From assembly GCA_907165065.1 (NCBI GenBank), contig OU015528.1, positions 35,796,515 to 35,860,514 of the forward strand: DNA of 64,000 bases, written 5' to 3'. A model generated the notes under the pieces. That model was not told the DNA's origin. It searched no databases and worked only from the letters and a program-made list of their open reading frames with translations. The position numbers and the translations under genes are program-made. Numbering within the stretch: position 1 is the first letter of the stretch; each line of letters starts with the position of its first letter. Positions 48,961 through 61,700 of the stretch are shown here, one piece after another. The DNA comes from Caprimulgus europaeus (Eukaryota; Chordata; Aves; Caprimulgiformes; Caprimulgidae).

Positions 48961-51900
48961 AAAGGGCAGAAATCCTGAGATATTTAGCTTAGAACACAAT
49001 GCAACAGTTCTTGAAAAGAAAGAGAAAAAATGATATATGTACATGTTAATGTAAGCTGCTGACTAAACCAGAACTTTAAAGTAAGCTTTACACGATATTA
49101 TTTTAAGCTTTTAATTTTTTTAACCTTTACAAATGCCAGTAAACACAGTTGTGTTAAGTAATACGTGGTGGTGATGCTACACGTGCAAATGCAAGGCCTT
49201 CTGAAAAGCCTGCTGGTGAAGCTGTCACTTCCTAAAGTGTAACACTGGTCAGTTTAGGTGTATCTGTAAGTAAATTGCTAAAAAGCAGTCTGTTGGTTAT
49301 GGGTTCTTGCTTTGAAGAAACAAAACTTTCTCATTACCAGCTGTGCCTTAAATCACGTGGTCTCTGACTTCTGCATAGAATGGTTGGATTAAGGGCTCTG
49401 GTTGAGCATCTTCAACTTGTCATTATGTAAAAAATCAGATCTACATTGGGGAGTGTGTGGGGTTTTCCTCTCTGTGTGATGGCTGACTGCTGCTTGTGGG
49501 TGGGACTCTGTGTCAGCAGAAGGACTACTTTATCATGTTTGAGATAAGGCTTTTCTCAATCTATTTTGCTGCTTTTTAAAGAAAGCAGTATCAACTTGTA
49601 ACTTTAAAAAAACCCCAGAGATTTTTTTTCTGTTGTGTAGGTGTTTTATAATTAGCTTCTCCAGGGATTTTAAAAAGTGCATCTTTTCTATTGGCATGTC
49701 AAGAAACCATGCAAATAGGCCAAAATTTAGGAGGGAAACCAAACAAATTTCACAGGATACTGTCAAATGTGAAAAGTAATGGAAGATGATGACAAAATAG
49801 GCATTGAATGAAAGGAGGTTTTTTGTCACGTAATACTCATTTTGCATAATTTAGTGCTGTAATAAGGGGCAGGGAGAATTTCAGCATAGATTGTAATGGT
49901 CCAGGTAAAGCAAGTCTGATAGTGTATATTTGCAAGCCAGACACTGAACTGTTTTTTTTATATATAATATGACCAGTTAAGATTTAAAAAAAAAAAAAAA
50001 AATGGTATTGCACACTTTTTTTCATGGAAAATGTAATCTGGTTTTGGTGGAAGTTTTTCAGCATGTGTTAGCTAAACAGAGGTGTATGTACATCATCCCA
50101 GCTCAGACAATCTTAACAGCTCATAGCTGCTGAAGGCTCTGGCTCCTCAGACTAATGAAGCTATACAGCCCTGCAGAATTCTTTTGTTTTGTGTTGGGTT
50201 TTGGCTTTTTTTTTCCTGGCTGGGACATCATGTGAGTGTGAAAAGGATGAGACTGCTCCTGCTTGATGACAGTCAACAGTTAGCCAGTTTATCTGTTACT
50301 GGTTTCACCCTAAATTTTACTGGTGTTTCTAGAGAAGAAAAAGCTATGCTTATGCCAGTAAAGAATTAAATGTGATTGTCTCTATACTTAAGACATGATT
50401 GTTTTAGTCTCTCTTTCTATGACTTTTTGTGTTACAGAAATAGATGAAGGGCTAGAGGCAGGAAAATGATAATAAACTTTAGAAGAGGAACTTCCATTAG
50501 AAATGTTAAAATAAATACCAGCAGTATCTTTTTTAGGAATGCAATTAACAGATTTGCTTGTACTTATTTTGTAAGCATTTTTCTATTAATGCTAGTGCAT
50601 GAGTGGCTAGTATTTGTGTGTATGTAAACTAATGTGGGTGTTTATAATATGCAAATTGCTAAAAATAAATTTGTCTGTATAGATTCTTGCACTTCTTTAA
50701 AAGTAGGAGGAAAACTGGGAACGCTTACTAAAAGGTACTGCATTCTAACAAATGAAGAGCAGGGAAATTGAACACACAAATACTAGGGAAGGAATTCTTT
50801 AATAATAACCTCCAGTAGTCCCTGTTAAATACTACACACGTGAGGATTATTTTATTATTTAGCTTCCCTAAATATTGCAGTCACTTCCAGTTTTATCATG
50901 ATTCTTTTGACTGCAGCCATATACAGAAATAGTATAGCCATACATTTAAAAAAAGTCATTTCTTCTGTTTTCATTAAGAAACAAAGGCAATAGTATGCAA
51001 TATTTTATAGAAGGTAATACTTTAATTTCTACATTTTTATTTTAGAACTTGTTAGGATTTTCTCTTTAAGTGTCAATTTCTTGGTCACCATTCAGAATTT
51101 GAGTGTCTGACTTTGACCATGGTATCTCTTCCTTGCGGCAATATTGCATAACGTTAAAGGAAAAGCAGTCCTAGCCATCTGTTAGTGCCTACCAGAGCCA
51201 TGTGTGGCAGCTGTAAGCAGCAGTATTTTCCTCCCTCCCTTATGTCCAAGCAGGCATATTGACCTATTCATAGCCTCCTGCTATATATAATTGCAAATTA
51301 TGAAACTGCTATCTCAGAATAATTCAGTCTTGGTAATTTTATTCTTTCATGCCTAACTACTTTTTTTTTTTTTTTCTATGAATACTGTTCTCAGAATTCT
51401 CCTTAAGCTTATTTTGTTTCAGCTTTTTTATTGGAAAAGATTAAAAGATTTGAGTACTAGGGAAAATGAGCATAACTTTTCTTGTGCATTTGGTTATGAG
51501 GAGAACTGAACTGTTTGGGAATGCTGATATTGCTAATGCTCATTCTTAAGAGCTGTGCTTACTTTTTTCCCCTCTGCTCAGCACTACTCCATTTTTCCTT
51601 TGGAGTTATTTTTCATATTTTGCTTATCTTCTGTTTCCCCATCTAATTGGTCCTGTTTCCAGAGAGGGTTTCCTTTTCTCCTCTGCTGTGTTTCTTTTCT
51701 CCAAAATACTTTTTTGTTGTTTTTTTTTTTAAGCTTTATTCTCACTCTTTGAGCATTTTCCTACCCTGCATTACTTACGCATCTGTGCAAGCAATCTGCA
51801 CATTTTGTGACTAATGAGTAATGACGAAATAGTCACAGATGCATATGAGTGATTAGGGCACTGTCAAAGGATAGTCACTGAAGGGGGAAGCTCATCGAGA

Positions 51901-54900
51901 AAGAATGACCTTTGTTAGTAATTGGGGAACCAAATTTGATCTCCATAAATAAGGAAAATCTCTCTCGCTTGCAACCCTCTAAGCCAACCAACTCTACTAG
52001 TTTCTAGAAGTAGCATCATTTTCTTCATCCTGTCAGCCTGACTTCCTTGAATATTTAAAAGCCAGGGTGTGTTGTTTTATGATTACTTAGTCAAATTAAC
52101 AATTGGCAGCTGCCAAAATGTTTCTGCTACCTTTCCTTTACTTGCTTTCCTTCTAGGAGAGGCTCTGGAGCCTGTCTTTTCACAGGAGAAACAGATCCAA
52201 CTTGCTGTCTTAGTAAAAGAATCAGATTTTTCCGTTTCTGGGTTTTTTTTTTTTCCCCCTAGTGAATTGAGTGGGCTCATTGTGACCACAGCTCCAAGTA
52301 CTAAAGCTCACTTGAGTTAGGCAGCAGGAGCACAGAGCCAAGAGCAGTGGGGGACAGAAATTGCCTTTCTAGTTTAGCAAAGGTAAACTGCTAACTTGGT
52401 TTAAGTCATACTTGGAGAAGGCTTCTTGAAACAAAATGAAGTATAGTGTTTGCAGCCTGCTTGTTTTAAATCAGTGAAATCAGGCCTCTTCCCTGTTACC
52501 TTCTGCTTAGTTTTCTTGACTTTCAGCTGGGGAGGAGCTATTGTCAGTAAAGATCAAAATATAAAAAAATAAATGTGTTTGGATTTCAGTTAGTTTTTCG
52601 TCTTTGAATTAGCTATTAGTGGTTTTTAACAGTAAAATTGTAAAAAAAATTCCTGGAATAAATATTTCAATCATAAAAGGAAAAATACTTTGACACATAG
52701 GAATATTGTTGAAGCCATTTGAGTGTGGTATATGTTCTAGGCTCAAAATGTTACATTGTTACTTTATTATCAATCTGTCATATGTTTTAAAAAGTCACAG
52801 TTTTAAGAATTGTATGTTTTCCTGAAATTTGTGTGAGGGCATATGAATTTAGAGGAGTATCATAAGACTGTGGTTTCATGGTTGCTTGAGGCTGACATTA
52901 ATTTACACTGCTTGTAAATGGGCAGCTCTTGTGACTATTTAGTATGGGCTCGGGAACAGAAGCCTGGTTTGTGTGCTTGAAGTGGTCAGGGAAAATGCAG
53001 CTGGACAGAAACAGTGTTCCCTGGTAAACTAACATCTGCCTGAAAAATGACCCAAGTTTCTTAGTTTGCTTTTGATAATTACTAGATAACAAGATACTTG
53101 GTTAAGCAGTTGTTGCCTTCAAATACAAAGTGAGGCTATGTTTCTGGTTATAAGGGATTGGTTGTAACATGTAATTTGTATGACAGCAGATGCCCTGTTA
53201 CACTTTTAGGTTGTCTCCCCTGTAGAGATGGTAACGGAGCAAGCTTCCTGCAGGGCTGGCAATGCTTAATTGGTTAATCTGGTTAGTTTTTCAGGCTTAG
53301 AAAGAAAAATTGAATGCCACAAAATAACATTGTGGTCAAGAAAAGGTGTGTTCTGCTGATCACTTGTACTGCATGAAGTTGAAAATTATTTTTTTTCTGA
53401 AGAAAAGTCTATGCATAAGAATAAATGTATTTTGAAAATTAAGACTTTTGCTCGACCAGTTCACAGTGTTACTATGTTATGGTTTTAAAGCTCTAAACAC
53501 TTGAATTTCTTGTATTTTTTTTAATGTATAAAATATCATAAATGTTCTAACTGTATAAATGACTGTATCAGTTTTTTTACTACAAAATGTACTTAATGTA
53601 TTGGAATTTTTCTTTATTTGATATTTTTTCCCCTGTCTGAAGTATGTTTGTTGTATGTAATAAATACAAACATGCTCAACTGAAGTTATTGATTGGGATT
53701 TGAAATGAATACTGAGAGTTTTGGGATCTGCAAGTAGACTACCTTCATGATAGTTTACTCCAAGTTTATAACTGATGTAAGTTTTCACACTTCTGCTTAG
53801 TGGCACTTTAGTATGTTGAAATCTAGAAATAGATATTTAAAATGTGGTTTTCAGACTTCAATATTTTTTTACCTCTCTAAAAGAGATAGATAAAAGGCAT
53901 GTAATAATTTTAGTGTAGAAATACCTTTAAAATAAGTTTAATGAGAAAAATTTGTTTACTGATTTAATTACCAGCATCCAGTTATTGGGAAGGCATTGTG
54001 TTTATACAGCTGAGATGAGTAAACTCCAGATGAAGAGAGTCAGAGGGCAGTTTACTTGTCTGCATGCAAGTTCAGTGTTTAAGCTCCGGTCAGCAGAAGG
54101 CTGGTTAGTGTTGTCACAGGAAGCTAGAACAGCTTTGGCTGACTGGCCACAGCGGGGCACAGTAAGAAGTTACTTCTCATTGGGACCAAGAGCTCCTTCT
54201 GCAGAAACTATTGCACAGCTGAGAGAACGTGAGAAATGGGGAGACCTGCTTGTCTTGGCGATAGGAACTCTCTTAGTCACTTCAGCTAACGGGGCAACAT
54301 ATGCCTCTTGGGAGGGAAGGTGGTGAGGATTTGTGACAGGGAATCCTTGTTAAGGTTAGGTGTAGTGGGTCAGGGTTGTCTTGACTTGGGATATCTTTAT
54401 TTATAAAAAAAAAAAAATCTGTCTAGTACAATAATGAAAAAGTTGATTACTCATTTTAATAACTAAGTTGTAATCTTAATTAAATGCCTTTCATAAGTTG
54501 CTTAGAAAGTAGTTCCAGGAATAGATTAAAGAAATAGAATTTCTGGTCATGGAGCTATATGTTGGGGAAAACTGAGTAAAAGTAGTGTGCTGAGTTGCAC
54601 AGCTGATAGGCAGAGGCAATCAGCTACAGTACTTGTAGCAAATGGAAAATTGTCTAGGAGCTGTATAAAATTCATCATTCGGTTTCAGCTGGCTGAGCCG
54701 ACTTTCACATGTGTGCAGTTTGTGAAGAAATATGGTATGTTGCTGATCTGTCAGTACAGTGTGTCAGTATAAATTCCACCAAGGGAAGCATTAAGAGTTG
54801 AAGTGTTTCCCTTCAAAAGAATTAAGTTTGCAGGGAGCTCTGTTTGGTGAAGAACATGTCATGGTCACACCATTTATCTCTTAGACCCATAGGTTAGAAA

Positions 54901-55378
54901 TAAAAAGATCAACTCTAAAGCTGAGACTGGAGCTGAAGAATCAATAAGGTATCAGCAGATTCTAGTAATTTGTATTAATCATTCCCAATTATTTATTTTC
55001 TAGAAGGTATTTGACTGTACTATTTGATGTATAACATTTATTTGTAGTAGCAGAGACTCTATGGCCAATAGCTTTTTTTTAGATATGCGATGTTGCATTT
55101 ATAAAAACAATCAAAAAAACCCTACCCAAAAGAAAAATAAGTTAATTTTTTTAACATTCTGTAGAAATACTCCAGCATAGGATTTGACAGAACTCTGCTG
55201 TTACAAGTAGTGTTTTCTGGAAGGTGTTTGAAATCTGTACAGGGGAATGCAGTGGCCTGCTTTGCAAAATTAGTTACTTTTACTAGATAAAATCTGCTTG
55301 ACATTCACATTATTGGCTGTTTTAGATTAGTGAAATATTATGTGTTTGCTCGTACATTAAACTAATTCTACTACAAAG

Positions 55379-55431
55379 CTTTTTTTAAAAAAACAAAAAC
55401 AAAAACAAAACAAACAAACAAAAAAAACCCC
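55379..55431. repeat. (AAAAC)n/(AAAC)n low-complexity tract
   Basis: A T run followed by AAAACAAAAACAAAAC-type repeats ending AAAAAAACCCC. It lies about 190 bases before exon 2, upstream of the branch-point region, so it should not impair splicing. Confidence 0.75.
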
Positions 55432-55613
55432 ATGAGAAATGTGGCCAGTCAGTTTACCACCCTCAGATTTGGGTAAGTTTATAGTATATGGAACTGGATG
55501 CTATTTTTAGTTTTGCTTATGGAATTGTTTTTTGGTTTGTGGTTTTTTTTTTTCTGAGAAATTTTAGTAACGCTGATTTTGCTGTTCTAATAGCAAGCTT
55601 GTGGTTTTTTTAG

Positions 55614-55717
55614 GAAATAAAGCCTCAAAGCCATTACAACCATGGATATAGTGAATCTCTTGGACGGAAAAGCCACATTGATGATTACAGCACTTGGGAC
55701 ATTGTCAAAGCCACACA
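55614..55717 (+). CDS. ZDHHC17: ZDHHC17 coding exon 2 (34 codons plus 2 bases)
   Basis: This 104-base exon continues the frame of exon 1 and encodes EIKPQSHYNHGYSESLGRK followed by SHIDDYSTWDIVKAT, plus the first two bases of a Gln codon. In human ZDHHC17 the matching segment, as remembered, differs at only a few residues (GYGEPLGRKT). It sits just before the first ankyrin repeat, the region that binds substrate proteins. The acceptor is a T-rich tract ending TTTTTTTAG, with candidate branch points TTCTAAT at 55585 and CGCTGAT at 55571. The donor is ACA|GTAAGT, a strong 5' splice site leaving phase 2, so exon 3 should start with G to complete CAG. Nothing in the following 8.3 kb reads as exon 3 (expected YGI.ERCRELVEAGYDV), so the remaining exons, including the DHHC catalytic domain, lie beyond the window. 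Confidence 0.95.
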
Positions 55718-58700
55718 GTAAGTTTATTTTCGAGTGTTAAATTTGTCTGTGTATTAGTTAAAAAAAGGGTAAAGTGGAGTTTTTTATTTGTGTAAAGTGG
55801 AAGGTGAACTGTATTTGTAGATACAGTAGTGCAAGATTTCAGAAGCAAAGTCTACAAAATTAATGGAATTATGGTAGAGTTGTAAATATTGGTGGTTGCT
55901 GGACAGATTGTTCAAAGAAAAGGTATGGTTTTCTCCCTGTTGGTGCTGATGTTTATTTTCTGTAGGTGATGATTAAGAGGTAAGTGGAAAACATTGATAT
56001 GCTGACATGAGTGTTTCCTTGATTTGTTGGCATTGTTTATAGGTTGGAAGGAATATGTCTCTAACTTCCTTCGTTGTCTGATTCTGCAGTTTCAGTGCTG
56101 CTAGGAAGCTTGAATTTATTGCTGAGAAAGGATTCTAGGAGAAAACAGCAAACTTAGTAATTGCATTCTTCATGCAGATGAATTATACAGATTTGTCTTC
56201 TACACAGTCCTGTAGTACATACTGACTGACAGACTTTCTGGAGAATTTTCCTGACACTGTTTTAGCTTGCTGTTTACTATTCAGAGACCACTGTCACTTG
56301 TCTTCAATGAGCTGAGATGACAGGAAGTTTTGTAAGATTTTTATTTTTCTTGTGTTGTTAATTTGAATGCTTAAACTATTATGTATCTTGCTGAGGTATT
56401 TGTCTTTTTCTCCTTAAAAGAAAATTTTTATTTCCTTTTTTTCTTTTCTTAAAAGGGAACTCCTCCAACTGAAAGCAGCTTTGCAGCTCTGCATGTGACA
56501 CAGGCCCCATTTAGATTTAGGAAGTGTGTACTTTCCTTCACTTTTTGTTTTGAGTTGTGAGGAGGCCAACTTCCTGAAATAGAGGTTGATGGACTTTGCA
56601 ACTGTTGCTCTAAATACTTTAATAGTCGTACTGCAACCTGTAGTCTTCATATTAGGGAATTTTTAGAAATGAAAATATTGACACAGCATCAACCAGCTAC
56701 TTCTTAAAAGCATGGAAATATGATAGCAGAAGTGGTTTACAAGTTATCTGCTTCCATTCTTGTATGCTTATTGCATGTTTGAAACCCTAAAACATGTGTC
56801 CCCATTAGCCCTCAAATTCAGGCTGATCTATGCTTTCAGCTGAGTCGTTACAATTCTTGTCCAGTGTCCTCAAACAAGAATTAAGAGAGCAGTGAGTTAT
56901 TTGTTCCTTCCCAGTCATGGTGAGATGTGATTTACAGAGAGGATGACATCTCACCAAAGAGGGCTATAGTTTCATGTCATAGCCCTAATGGTTAGTATCA
57001 CAGGGAAGGGGGACTGTCAGCATGGGTATATGATCAAGTTGAGGTATCCAGACGGCACTTCCCCAACTAGAGGAATAAAATAAATAATGCTGCTAATATA
57101 TTAATTCAGTGTTACTAAAAAGATACACAATTCCTCTTAAAATATTGTAGTTACACACTTTTGTAGAAATGTAACTTCTTTTATATATATGAAAAATAGG
57201 TGATTTTATTTTCTACTACTTGTCCTCAAAAATCTATATTCACTTAGTTTAAAATATCTGCTGACTTTGTTTACTTTTTAGTTCAGTGCTAATGTAAGTA
57301 AGATGCTACAACAAGTTTTGTAAAAGAGGGCCACTCATCTGTGGGTGTTAGTGTGATATAGTCAAATGGCAGCTGGGTGCTTACCATTAGTTGAATAAAG
57401 TTCTGTTGGTCTTGAGAATGGTCTGATACACAACTTTATTATTATAATTAGCTATCTTCCTCTATTAAAAAAAGTCAGACTGATCTGTTATCCAAAATGA
57501 TTTGACATTCCATGTAAGAACACTTAAATTTCAGGCTTCTTGACAGATAGAAGGTGCATTTTGCTGTAGCATAGAATTGTTTGCTATTACATTTGTGGTA
57601 ATGTAGGCAGGAAGCAGCTAATCATGTCATTTAAGTAGCTAGTCATTCACTTAATTTTTTTCATAGAATACCGTAATTACGGCAATGATTATGTGCTACA
57701 TCATTAAAAGTTTCTCATGTGAAAGTAACTAGTTATATTAGTGTTGCAACATACATGAAAATGGGGAACATAGTTCCTTAAACTTTAAAGGTGATGATGA
57801 AAAATGGTATGAAAAGGTTTAAAACTTACCTATACTTCATATATGCTGTTTGACTGTGGAATTCTGTTTTGGGATGTTGAGTTTATTGGCACTTGATTAC
57901 AGAGAAATAAAACAATGTTAGTAAAATAATGCATTTGCTTTTATGTTTTTCAGCAAAGGAAAATAAAATCTTGCAAGCTCCACACATTTTTCCAGAAGTA
58001 CTTGTTCATTGTTTCCTATCTCATTGAACTATTTGTGTGCTTTATCTCCTTAGTCCGTAGATTGGACACTTATTAAATTAACATGCTTATATGCTATGAG
58101 CTAAAAATCTAATAACCTCTTATAACAAACTTAAGACTCTGTAGAAAAAAATGGTTTAGCTGATCTTCTCATCATTGCAAAGAGTTTATCAGTCTTTGTA
58201 TTTTTTTTCCCATTATGTTCCTGATAAACTCTCCCACAGATGTAGGGGCCTAGGCATGCTTTATACCAAAAATAGTCTCTCTCAGTGTTTATTTTGCAGA
58301 AATTTGTGCTGGAGTAAAAATTATAGCATTTGGCTTTAATATCTATTGATATAAAGGACAATTTTCACTGGCTTTGTTACAAACATGTCCAAGGGTGGCA
58401 TTAGGTGGCATTAAAAGTGGTTATGTCTTAGCCCTTGGTCTTGCAGACGTTACAAAATGTGTGTAATCTCTTGGCATCTTGTATTTGGTTATAGCAAAAT
58501 TGTTTGGTTCGTATAAAGTTTCCACTGTGTTTCTGAAAGCAGGAGCAGGCCACTTGTATGTATTTGGAAAATCTGTTTTCAAAGCAGTGTTAAAAAAATC
58601 ATCCATTCTTGCCTTTGCTGTTGCAGTGAAGGAGCACTGCATACTAACTGATAAATACTTTGCTTAGAACTGCATCAAAAGTCTTTCTGCCTCTGCAGAA

Positions 58701-61700
58701 TCAGAGGGTGGGCTGTGTACTGTTTTTGTTCCTCTGTGGTATCATTCAGTGCTCTCACTGGACCTGCAAGGGAATGGAGCCTTGTTTAAAAAAAAAAAAA
58801 AAAGTCATAAGTGATTTAAAAGTGAGATTTAATGGAGACATGTTGAGTATATTTATTTCTCTCTCTTCTGGGAGGCGTAGCTCTGTGTCATCCAAGACTG
58901 GAGTCATAACTTTGAATGTGATGTCTTAGGAAGAGTACTGTGTCAACATAATAATTTTAAAAGTTGCTGCCTTTGTTTTATTTTAAACCTTTTAAGGCAT
59001 GAAACTAAGTCAAAAAAGCTAATGTTCACAGGTAGTGAAATATATGATGGGTTGTGACTAGGAGAACACAATCTGAGATACATCCTTGTGTTGTGATTTT
59101 CAGTTCTGTTGAGAACGGATAGGCACCTTCTACTTGTAGTGAACATGAGCAAATTCCAGCTATGCTGAAAGTATGTTAAATAGCCATTATGAACATGAGT
59201 ATTAAACATTAATGATATTAACAAGTGCTTTTATGACTTCTGGAAGATTGATTCTTTGTGCTCGAGTGTTACAGTTTCATTATTGCAAGATTAATTTTTC
59301 TGTTTTACTCACCAAGATCATTCAAAATGAAGTCGTGTGTGTTATGAAATAGTGCAGCACAGAATATGAAATATGCTCATCTTGCTCAGGGGAAAAAAAG
59401 TTAGATATGTTTGAGAACCTGCTTTTTTCCCCTCACTATTTCTCATCATTCATAGGGTAACTGATAAGAAAAAAATAGGATACATATGGAATAATTCCAA
59501 TTGGTCAGAGTTGGCCAAAGTGACAATTACTCCTGGCTTTTTTCAGCTATTCACAGGAGAGGATGGACAGACCATGACACGGGTACACATTCTTTATACC
59601 TGGTCATTTGTGCCTATGGAATCTGATTATATTAATGAAAGTGAAATATATCTGAAGTTCACATGGAAGGGTGGGATTTTTTTAACCATACTACTAATAA
59701 AGCCACAGCTGTCTAGACAATTTGAGGCTTTGGAACATACGCAAGAGCTGAATTTCTCTTTTTCTCTCAACATCACTGTTAATGGTTCATTAAGCAGCTC
59801 TTGAGTTATCCCTTTGCTGTTGAAAACAAAACTGTCTTTCTGTTTAACACAAAAAACATGAGAATGTATGAAAGGCTTTGTTAGTATTTAACCACCATCA
59901 TTCATGAGAATGAGACTTCAAGAGATAAGATACTTTTTCTACTAATGGCATTTCCAGTTAAAACAGCTTTGATTGGAGTTACAATGATAGCAAGATGAGG
60001 GAGTGAGCTCCTGGCTTACCTACTGTTTGTTGGCATGGTGATGTGCTCACTGAAGAGAGTCCTTCCTGGTATTGTAGCCAAATTTTATGTTAATCATGCA
60101 GCAAAGCTGGCACTGTCTTGATGTGCTTGCAGACAAAGATTAAAAAAATGTGTATTTAAAGTGCAAAAAGCTTCTAGGATACTATTTTTGAAAGTATTAA
60201 GTTTAGAATATCTTTAACCTGTTCTGACAAATAAAATGTTACAGGTTAGTTACCAAAATGACTTAGAAATTGTGATAGCAAAATGAGCTTGCACAATGGT
60301 ATTTTTGCCCTGGAAGAACTAGTCCCATTTCCTTCAGAACAAGGCAAGCTCAATAATATGCTTTAATTGTACTCTATAGAGATGTTTACAGCATCACCCA
60401 CTAGAATTCACCCAGATGCTGAAAATTTGGGAGGTTAATACATCATTCTCTTGCGAGGATTTAAATCCTTTCCTCTGTTACCCTTTCCTGAAGGTCGTAG
60501 AGCCCTTTATAACAACATTATAAGCACGATTATGCTGAATGTCTGAAACAGGTTACTTTCTCACTTTGTAATCTAACAGTCATGAACTTTTGGAGAAGAC
60601 TTGGTGAAGTCAGGTGCAGCAAATTGATGGAAGACGACTGTAGCTAGTATGTGAGAGAAGAATGCTGCCTTTCTAGGACAGAGCTCAAGAAACCACGACT
60701 GCATCAGATTCAGTGTTATATTTAATTGTGGTGAGCCTGCTGTTTCCAGGAAGAGGAACAAATTGTTGTACATTCCTAACCTTCTTTGCCAGGCAGATTT
60801 TGCCTGTCTGGATCCTTAAGTCCTCTTATGACAATTTAATAAATTAAAGAGTTATTAAGTTATACCTTGTGTGTTACATCTTTTGTAATCAGTTATGACT
60901 GAGTTCCAGGTACCAAAACAAATTGCTAGGAACATACAAACTGATGGTGATCTAAATGAGAAATTGCTATATACCTCGATTACAGTTTAACTTTTGGAAA
61001 GTTAACAAATCATGATTTGTTTTGTGGCCAAGCAGTAGGAATCACCTGTGACTTGCAGTTTGCCTTCCAGTGTGGAGGAGGGGAAGTCTGTGATGCTAAG
61101 CCTGGAGAAGGAAGCCATTCCTACTACTCCTTATTGTATCTGAACCCATGCAGTAGTCTCTGTCCAGGGCCTCACAGCACTGTATGGATGAATTTTAGAG
61201 GGTGGTATTTGTAAGCATCAGTGGAGCATAATTAGAGCATCCTGTCAGGGCTTCTGCAGGGGCATTGGAACAGCATTCTGCCTCAACAGGCTGCAGAGTT
61301 GGTTCATATGCTTGCCACAGTTCTCCTTCATTTTCATCTCTTGAGTTAAGTTCTTCAGAAAGCAGCATCACATTTTCTGTAAGACTAGAGATTTGCTTTA
61401 AATAAAATTAAAAAAAACCCACAAAAATGTGTTGTATAGTTAACTTGGTAGGATGCTCATCTAAATCATTTGTATGGTTTACCATAGCTGACCAAAAGTA
61501 ACGTGATGTAACCCCTGTGGGCAGCTGAGCCCCACACAGCTGCTTGCTCACTCCCTTCCAGTGGGATGGGGAAATTAGTCAGAAGGGTAAAAGTGAGAGC
61601 TTGTTAGTTGAGATAAAGACAGTTTAATAGGGAAAACAAAAGCTGTGCATGCAAGCAAAGCAAAACAAGGAATTAATTCAGTGCCTCCCATCAGCAGGCA

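Larger units (their letters stand above)
40225..55613 (+). other. ZDHHC17: ZDHHC17 intron 1 (15.4 kb)
   Basis: This intron runs from donor GTGCGG to acceptor TTTTTTTAG and interrupts the gene in phase 0. Its first 650 bases are still CpG island; after that it is AT-rich and T-rich. It contains a decayed CR1 reverse-transcriptase relic near 43.1 kb, an antisense LTR fragment at 43.6-43.85 kb, a possible CR1 3' end at 44.8 kb, a fold-back LTR fragment at 48.8 kb and many A or T homopolymers. None of its short reading frames resembles a gene. Confidence 0.9.

Noticed and set aside
49374-49430. CATAGAATGGTTGGATTAAGG as a minus-oriented CR1 3' end
   Set aside because: Only about 45 bases with weak similarity and no supporting upstream CR1 sequence; not distinguishable from chance.
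53952-54326. 124-codon plus-strand frame in intron 1
   Set aside because: No recognisable domain, no splice-site boundaries and an arbitrary length for intronic DNA.
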